This document shows, piece after piece, positions 34,637 to 39,082 of a stretch of DNA of 39,082 nt. Position 1 is the stretch's first letter; each line of letters begins with the position of its first letter. A program made the translations under genes and the position numbers. This stretch comes from Hyphomicrobiales bacterium (GTDB lineage Bacteria; Pseudomonadota; Alphaproteobacteria; Rhizobiales; Beijerinckiaceae), in NCBI GenBank assembly GCA_027483795.1, contig JAIXTT010000031.1, forward strand, positions 1 through 39,082, given 5' to 3'. The notes below the pieces were generated by a model. It worked only from the letters and a program-made list of their open reading frames with translations, did no database searches and was not told the DNA's origin.

Positions 34637-35617
34637 ATGACGGGCGGAACGGATCGGCGCAGCGTGACCGCGGGCCTTTTGGCCGCTTTGGCCCTGCCGG
34701 GCGCGGCCATGGCGCAACAGGAATTCCCGAAAGGCCGGACGATCAAGCTGATCGTGCCCTTCCCGCCGGGCGGGGCGACGGACGTGATCGGCCGCATCAT
34801 GGCCGACCGCATGGGACGCTCTTGGGATACGACCGTCGTCGTCGAGAACCGTCCCGGTGCGGGCGGGAACATCGGCGTCGACGCGGTCGCCAAGTCCGAG
34901 CCGAACGGCGACACCTTCCTGATCGTCTCGGTCGGCATGGCGACGAACCGCTATCTCTACAACCGCCTGAATTATGATCCGCTGGCCGATTTCGTGCCCG
35001 TGAGCCTCGTCGCCATGGTCCCGAACCTGCTGGTCGTCGGCAAGCATCTGCCCGTCAACAGCGTCGCGGAACTCGTCGACTATGCGAAGAAGAACCCCGG
35101 CAAGCTGAATTACGGCTCCTCGGGCGTCGGCACCTCCGTGCATCTGTCCGGCGAACTCTTCCAGAAGCTCACCGGCACGCAGATGACGCATGTGCCCTAT
35201 CGCGGCACGGCGCAGGCGACGCAGGATCTGCTCGGCGGCCGCATCGACCTGATCTTCGACAATATCAGCCAGATCCTGCCGCAGGTGCAGGCGGGCAACG
35301 TCAAGGCGCTCGGCATCACCACGGCCAAGCGTTCCCCGGTCACGCCGGAATTCGTGCCCGTGGCGGACACCGTCCCCGGCTTCGACGTCTCCTCCTGGTT
35401 CGCGCTCTATCTGCCCGCCAAGACCCCGGCGCCGATCGTCGCCCGCTATGCGGCCGATGCGAGAGCCGCCGCGCAGGATCCGGAAGTGCGCAAGAAGCTC
35501 GAGGCCACGGGCGCCGTCGTCGTCGGCTCGACGCCGGAGGACCTCGCGGGCTTCCTGCAGAGCGAGATGAAGACCTGGGGCGATCTGATCCGGGGGGCGG
35601 GCATCAAGGTCGAGTGA
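34637..35617 (+). CDS. Tripartite tricarboxylate transporter substrate-binding protein (TctC/Bug family)
   Basis: 326 residues. Signal peptide about 1-26 (LPGAAMA-Q), preceded by a twin-arginine-like DRRSVTAG. The Bug fold starts IKLIVPFPPGGATDVIGRIMAD, with ENRPGAGGNIGVDAVA, VPYRGTAQATQDLLGG and FDNISQILP following. It binds a carboxylate or related small molecule in the periplasm. No TctA or TctB membrane subunit is nearby, as is usual for these orphan Bug proteins. AGGGGAGGAAGAACG precedes the ATG. A mandelate-racemase-like gene follows after about 90 bp and may act on the same compound. Confidence 0.9.
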   Translation: MTGGTDRRSVTAGLLAALALPGAAMAQQEFPKGRTIKLIVPFPPGGATDVIGRIMADRMGRSWDTTVVVENRPGAGGNIGVDAVAKSEPNGDTFLIVSVGMATNRYLYNRLNYDPLADFVPVSLVAMVPNLLVVGKHLPVNSVAELVDYAKKNPGKLNYGSSGVGTSVHLSGELFQKLTGTQMTHVPYRGTAQATQDLLGGRIDLIFDNISQILPQVQAGNVKALGITTAKRSPVTPEFVPVADTVPGFDVSSWFALYLPAKTPAPIVARYAADARAAAQDPEVRKKLEATGAVVVGSTPEDLAGFLQSEMKTWGDLIRGAGIKVE

Positions 35618-35708
35618 CGCGCGGGCCCGGTCCGGGCCTTTCGCGGGTTGACCCGGAGGGACGCCGGGGCGAGCTTGGGCGAAAGACCGAGAACGCCGAG
35701 GAGACCCC

Positions 35709-36797
35709 ATGGCCCGGATCGAGCGCGTCGTCGCCGACCTCTATCTGATTCCGCTTCCGGAAGTTCTGTCGGACTCGATGCACGGGCAGATGTCCGTGTT
35801 CGAAGTGGTGACCGTCAGGATCACCGATTCCGACGGCGCGACGGGCATGGGCTGGTCCTTCACCTGCGGAACCAACGGGGCGGCGGCGCATGCCAATATC
35901 GCGCGCGACCTCGCGCCGATCATGATCGGCAAGGACGCCGATCCGATCGAGGCGCGGTGGCGGGAGAACTGGTGGCGGCTCCATTACGGCGGCCGGGGCG
36001 GCTCCGCCTCGCTCGCGATCTCGGCCGTCGACATCGCTCTGTGGGATCTCAAGGGCAGAAAGGCCGGGCTTCCGCTCTGGAAGCTGCTCGGCGGCTTCGA
36101 TCCGCAGGTGCCCGTTTATGCGGGCGGGATCGATCTCGATTTTCCGCTCGAAAAGCTTCTGAAGCAGACCGAGGACAATCTCGCCAAGGGCTTCCGCGCG
36201 ATCAAGATGAAGGTCGGTCGCAAGAACCTCGCGGAAGACGTCGCGCGCGTGAAGGCGATGCGCGAATTCCTCGGCGACGGTTTCCCGCTGATGGTCGACG
36301 CCAATATGAAATGGACGACCGACGAGGCGATCCGCGCCGCCCGCCGCTTCCGCGAATTCGATCTCGTCTGGCTGGAAGAGCCGATGATCCCCGACGATTT
36401 CGGCGGCTATGTGCGGCTCGTCCGCGAGGGCGGGCTGCCGATCGCGCAGGGCGAGAACCTGCACACGCTGCATGAATTCGGGCATCTGATGCAGACGGGC
36501 GGCGTCACCTTCCCCGAGCCGGACGTGACCAATTGCGGCGGCATCACCGTCTTCATGAAGGTCGGGCACATGGCGGAAGCGCTGAACCTGCCCGTCACCT
36601 CGCACGGTGCGCATGACGTGACCGTGCAGCTCATGGCCGCGCTGCCGAACCGCAGCTATATGGAGGCGCACGGCTTCGGGCTCGAGCGGTTCCTCAATCG
36701 CAAGCTCGAGATCCGGGACGGCTTCGCGACCGCCCCGAGCGACCCCGGCCACGGCCTTGATTTCGATTGGAAGGGGCTGGAGACGCTGCGGGCCTGA
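35709..36797 (+). CDS. Mandelate racemase/muconate-lactonizing enzyme family protein
   Basis: 362 residues. Enolase-superfamily active site: Lys166-x-Lys168 in AIKMKVG, metal ligands Asp197 (VDANMK), Glu223 (WLEEP) and Glu249 (QGEN), and the His299/Asp272 pair. These fit the mandelate racemase subgroup with the numbering shifted by two. They abstract the alpha-proton of a hydroxy- or sugar acid, usually to dehydrate or racemise it. The exact substrate is not readable. Downstream of the Bug-type binding protein gene, so it could act on an imported acid. Confidence 0.92.
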   Translation: MARIERVVADLYLIPLPEVLSDSMHGQMSVFEVVTVRITDSDGATGMGWSFTCGTNGAAAHANIARDLAPIMIGKDADPIEARWRENWWRLHYGGRGGSASLAISAVDIALWDLKGRKAGLPLWKLLGGFDPQVPVYAGGIDLDFPLEKLLKQTEDNLAKGFRAIKMKVGRKNLAEDVARVKAMREFLGDGFPLMVDANMKWTTDEAIRAARRFREFDLVWLEEPMIPDDFGGYVRLVREGGLPIAQGENLHTLHEFGHLMQTGGVTFPEPDVTNCGGITVFMKVGHMAEALNLPVTSHGAHDVTVQLMAALPNRSYMEAHGFGLERFLNRKLEIRDGFATAPSDPGHGLDFDWKGLETLRA

Positions 36798-36800
36798 GCC

Positions 36801-37769
36801 TTAGGGCTTCGCCCTGCAGCGGTCGATCGCTTCCGAGAGCCGGCGCTCGTCCGCGGGCGAGAGCGGGGCGGCGCGGTCCGCGAGGAGAGGTCCGCCCGCC
36901 AGATCCTCGACGATGCAGCTGCAGACGCGGCGGCACATGGATTCCTCCGCGCCCTGCGCGATGCATTCCGCGGTGCAGGTCGTCCCGAAATCCGTGGATC
37001 CGGCCGGGACGGGGCGTGCCACGCCCAGCTGAACGGCCAGCCAGACGAGGCCGATCAGGATCGGCTGGTGCAGGAGATAGATCGCCAGCGAATGCCGCCC
37101 GGCGGCCGCCATGACGCGGACGGGCCGCGACGCAGGCCGTAAAGCGAAGGCCGCGGCGAACCGCGGCGTGCCGAGCAGCGCCCGCCCCGCCGCGATCCCC
37201 GAGAGAACCCAGCCGAACCAGGGCAGCAGCGGCACGAAGTCGTTGGTGCGCGGCGGCACGGGAGCCAACCCCAGCCAGACCAGCGCCGGATGGGAGAAGG
37301 CCGGGTGCTGGAACAGCACCGGCGCCACGAATACGGTTCCCGCCAGCGCGAGCGCCGCGCTCGTCGGCAGGCGCAGGGCGAGCAGCCCCAGCACGCTCGC
37401 CGCCGCGATGTGATGGAGAATTCCGAAGAAGATGTAGCTGTCCGGAAACGCGGCCATCGTCGCCGCGGTGATCAGCAGCGCGGCTCCGCTCACCTTGGCG
37501 AGGCGGATCAGGAAGGCGCGGCGATCGAGTCCGCCCCGCTCGGAAAGGACGAGGCCGACGCCGACCAGACACAGAAAGCTCGCGGCGATGGAACGGGCGA
37601 ACAGCGCCCAAGCCGGATGGGCGACGGGATCGGTCGCGATCAGCCCGAAGAAATGCAGATCCCATGTGAAATGATAGACCGCCATGGCGACGAGCGCCGC
37701 GCCGCGCGCGACGTCGACCCCGTGCAGTCGCGGGAAGGACGGTTTCAACTCGGCCCCTTGCATCGGCAT
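36801..37769 (-). CDS. DUF1624 membrane protein with Cys-rich C-terminus
   Basis: 322 residues from the ATG at 37769; another ATG at 37763. Seven or more helices, starting [27 protein letters not shown]. This is the DUF1624 (heparan-alpha-glucosaminide acetyltransferase-like) membrane fold. The C-terminal 60 residues are soluble and carry CTAEC and CRRVCSC, five cysteines that could bind metal or form disulfides. The function of bacterial members is not known. It is convergent with the racemase-family gene (3 bp). Confidence 0.85.
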   Translation of the reverse strand: MPMQGAELKPSFPRLHGVDVARGAALVAMAVYHFTWDLHFFGLIATDPVAHPAWALFARSIAASFLCLVGVGLVLSERGGLDRRAFLIRLAKVSGAALLITAATMAAFPDSYIFFGILHHIAAASVLGLLALRLPTSAALALAGTVFVAPVLFQHPAFSHPALVWLGLAPVPPRTNDFVPLLPWFGWVLSGIAAGRALLGTPRFAAAFALRPASRPVRVMAAAGRHSLAIYLLHQPILIGLVWLAVQLGVARPVPAGSTDFGTTCTAECIAQGAEESMCRRVCSCIVEDLAGGPLLADRAAPLSPADERRLSEAIDRCRAKP

Positions 37770-37863
37770 GACCTTACCGCGCTCCCGCCGAGGCGGCGAG
37801 AGGGACGCTTGCGCCCCGCCGCGCTCCGACGGAAAAGAAACGATCCATCGTCCGGTCGGCCCC

Positions 37864-38190
37864 ATGCAGCTTCTTTCCGTTTATGTCCTCGCCGCCGCGG
37901 CCGAGATCGCCGGGTGTTTCGCCTTCTGGGCGTGGCTGCGCCTCGGCGCGCCTGCTTGGTGGGCGGCGATCGGTACGGCGAGCCTCGTGGCTTTCGCGGC
38001 GCTGCTGACGCGGGTGGAGGTGGATTTCGCCGGTCGCGCCTTCGCGGCCTATGGCGGGATCTATATCGTCGCATCCTTGGTCTGGATGGCCTCGGTCGAA
38101 GGGCGGCGGCCGGACGTGTGGGACGGGGCGGGGGCGGTTCTATGTCTCGCCGGGGCGGCGTTGATCCTGTTCGGGCCGCGGTCGGGGTGA
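37864..38190 (+). CDS. YnfA (UPF0060) family small membrane protein
   Basis: 108 residues, four helices, the usual length. [39 protein letters not shown] and [21 protein letters not shown] are YnfA signatures. Related to the SMR-type transporters by size; physiological role uncertain. The ATG at 37864 fits the family; an upstream ATG at 37684 would add 60 unrelated residues. Confidence 0.93.
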   Translation: MQLLSVYVLAAAAEIAGCFAFWAWLRLGAPAWWAAIGTASLVAFAALLTRVEVDFAGRAFAAYGGIYIVASLVWMASVEGRRPDVWDGAGAVLCLAGAALILFGPRSG

Positions 38191-38292
38191 GGCGGGGGCT
38201 GTTCGAAGGGCGTTCGTTCGGGATCGGCTCGTCCCGTCCGCATGCTCTTCGCACGGCGGGTCCGTCGACCGTTCCGGCCATGGCGGGCGAAA

Positions 38293-38322
38293 CGAAAAGG
38301 CCGCCCGGAGGCGGCCTTTTCG
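38293..38322 (-). terminator. Intrinsic terminator of the ATP synthase operon
   Basis: CGAAAAGGCCGCC (38293-38305) pairs with GGCGGCCTTTTCG (38310-38322) across a 4-base loop, 19 bp beyond the atpC stop. The A/T flanks allow it to work for both strands. Confidence 0.85.
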
Positions 38323-38341
38323 GAATTCGGGGGCGCTTCGG

Positions 38342-38743
38342 TCAGGCCGCGATCGCGCGGCGGGCGTCGCCGACCTGGGCGAGGCGCTCGGAGGCCCGGA
38401 TCTTGTCCGCATCCGTCGTCGCGGCGGCCACTTCGGCTTCGGTCGCCTTGATTTCGGCTTCGAAGGCCGCGTCGTTCATGTCGGCCGCGGGAACCGCGCG
38501 CTCCGCGAGGATCGTGAGACCCGCACCGGACACGTCGGCGAAGCCGCCGCGGACATAGAGCCGCGAGACCTGACCGGCTGCGTCGGTGACGACGATCAGG
38601 CCGGGGCGCAGCGCCGAGATGAGCTTCTCATGGCCCGCGCCGACGGCGAAGTCGCCTTCGGTGCCGGGAATGACGACCTGCTGAACGTCACCGGAGAAGA
38701 CGAGCTTCTCCGGAGAGACGAGTTCGAACGGGAACGCGGCCAT
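38342..38743 (-). CDS. atpC: F1 ATP synthase epsilon subunit
   Basis: 133 residues. The N-terminal beta-sandwich reads FPFELVSPEKLVFSGDVQQVV and PGTEGDFAVGAGHEKLISAL; a helical C-terminal pair follows. It is the central-stalk subunit and an inhibitor of ATP hydrolysis. Last gene of the atp operon, 23 bp after atpD. Confidence 0.97.
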   Translation of the reverse strand: MAAFPFELVSPEKLVFSGDVQQVVIPGTEGDFAVGAGHEKLISALRPGLIVVTDAAGQVSRLYVRGGFADVSGAGLTILAERAVPAADMNDAAFEAEIKATEAEVAAATTDADKIRASERLAQVGDARRAIAA

Positions 38744-38766
38744 CGCCGGTCTCCTTCAGTTCGCGA

Positions 38767-39082
<316 letters not shown>

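Overview
The window is GC-rich chromosomal DNA (roughly two thirds G+C by eye) that reads as an alphaproteobacterium of the Hyphomicrobiales (Rhizobiales) type. Supporting this are a bolA / J-protein / cobS / cobT / rpmB / DUF3108 / Suv3-like helicase / S4 / fdxA / carD / rpoH block, aerobic cobaltochelatase genes, a System I cytochrome c maturation cluster next to a septation-protein-A gene, and short palindromic intergenic repeats typical of that order. Most of the DNA is housekeeping. I do not assign a genus.

Layout. 1-2346: tail of acetyl-CoA synthetase, a palindromic repeat, a class I glutamine amidotransferase overlapping tspO, and hpt in the opposite direction. 2529-7001: ftsE-ftsX-ydcF-like, then ccmC-ccmD-ccmG (ccmA and ccmB are absent), convergent with yciB across a strong hairpin. 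7120-12452: FAH-family hydrolase, a COG0523 GTPase overlapping a DMT transporter, a D,D-carboxypeptidase with a long Ala/Pro/Lys tail, and a second DMT transporter. 12567-18652: catabolic cluster with an SCP2-type thiolase, a beta-hydroxyacid dehydrogenase and a three-subunit molybdenum hydroxylase. The divergent dehydrogenase/hydroxylase promoter region carries two matching ATCG-NN-CGAT palindromes. 18686-22739: bolA, J protein, cobS and cobT.

22740-24393 is the most unusual part. A lower-GC gene for a right-handed beta-helix protein sits between two perfect 79-bp direct repeats. Each repeat holds the last codons of rpmB plus its intrinsic terminator. The distal copy continues into a second stretch of rpmB after an in-frame 43-codon deletion, so a duplicated rpmB 3' end was left behind when the cassette was gained. 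The intact rpmB has a structured leader.

24564-31616: DUF3108 protein, Suv3-like helicase, S4 protein, 7Fe ferredoxin, CarD regulator with a roughly 200-nt leader, and an RpoH-type sigma factor preceded by TGATCC-N18-TAGCTT, which resembles promoters of the singlet-oxygen ECF sigma factor RpoE. 31635-36797: M48 lipoprotein protease with a LysM-like C-terminus, a second beta-hydroxyacid dehydrogenase, tRNA-Arg(CCT), a tripartite-tricarboxylate-type binding protein and a mandelate-racemase-subgroup enzyme. 36801-39082: a DUF1624 membrane protein, a YnfA protein, and the end of the ATP synthase operon (atpD partial, atpC, terminator).

The working units are: envelope division/lysis control (ftsEX, carboxypeptidase), haem handling (ccmCDG), B12 synthesis (cobST), stress and rRNA transcription control (carD, rpoH), ATP synthesis (atpDC), and two small-acid catabolic sets built around paralogous dehydrogenases.
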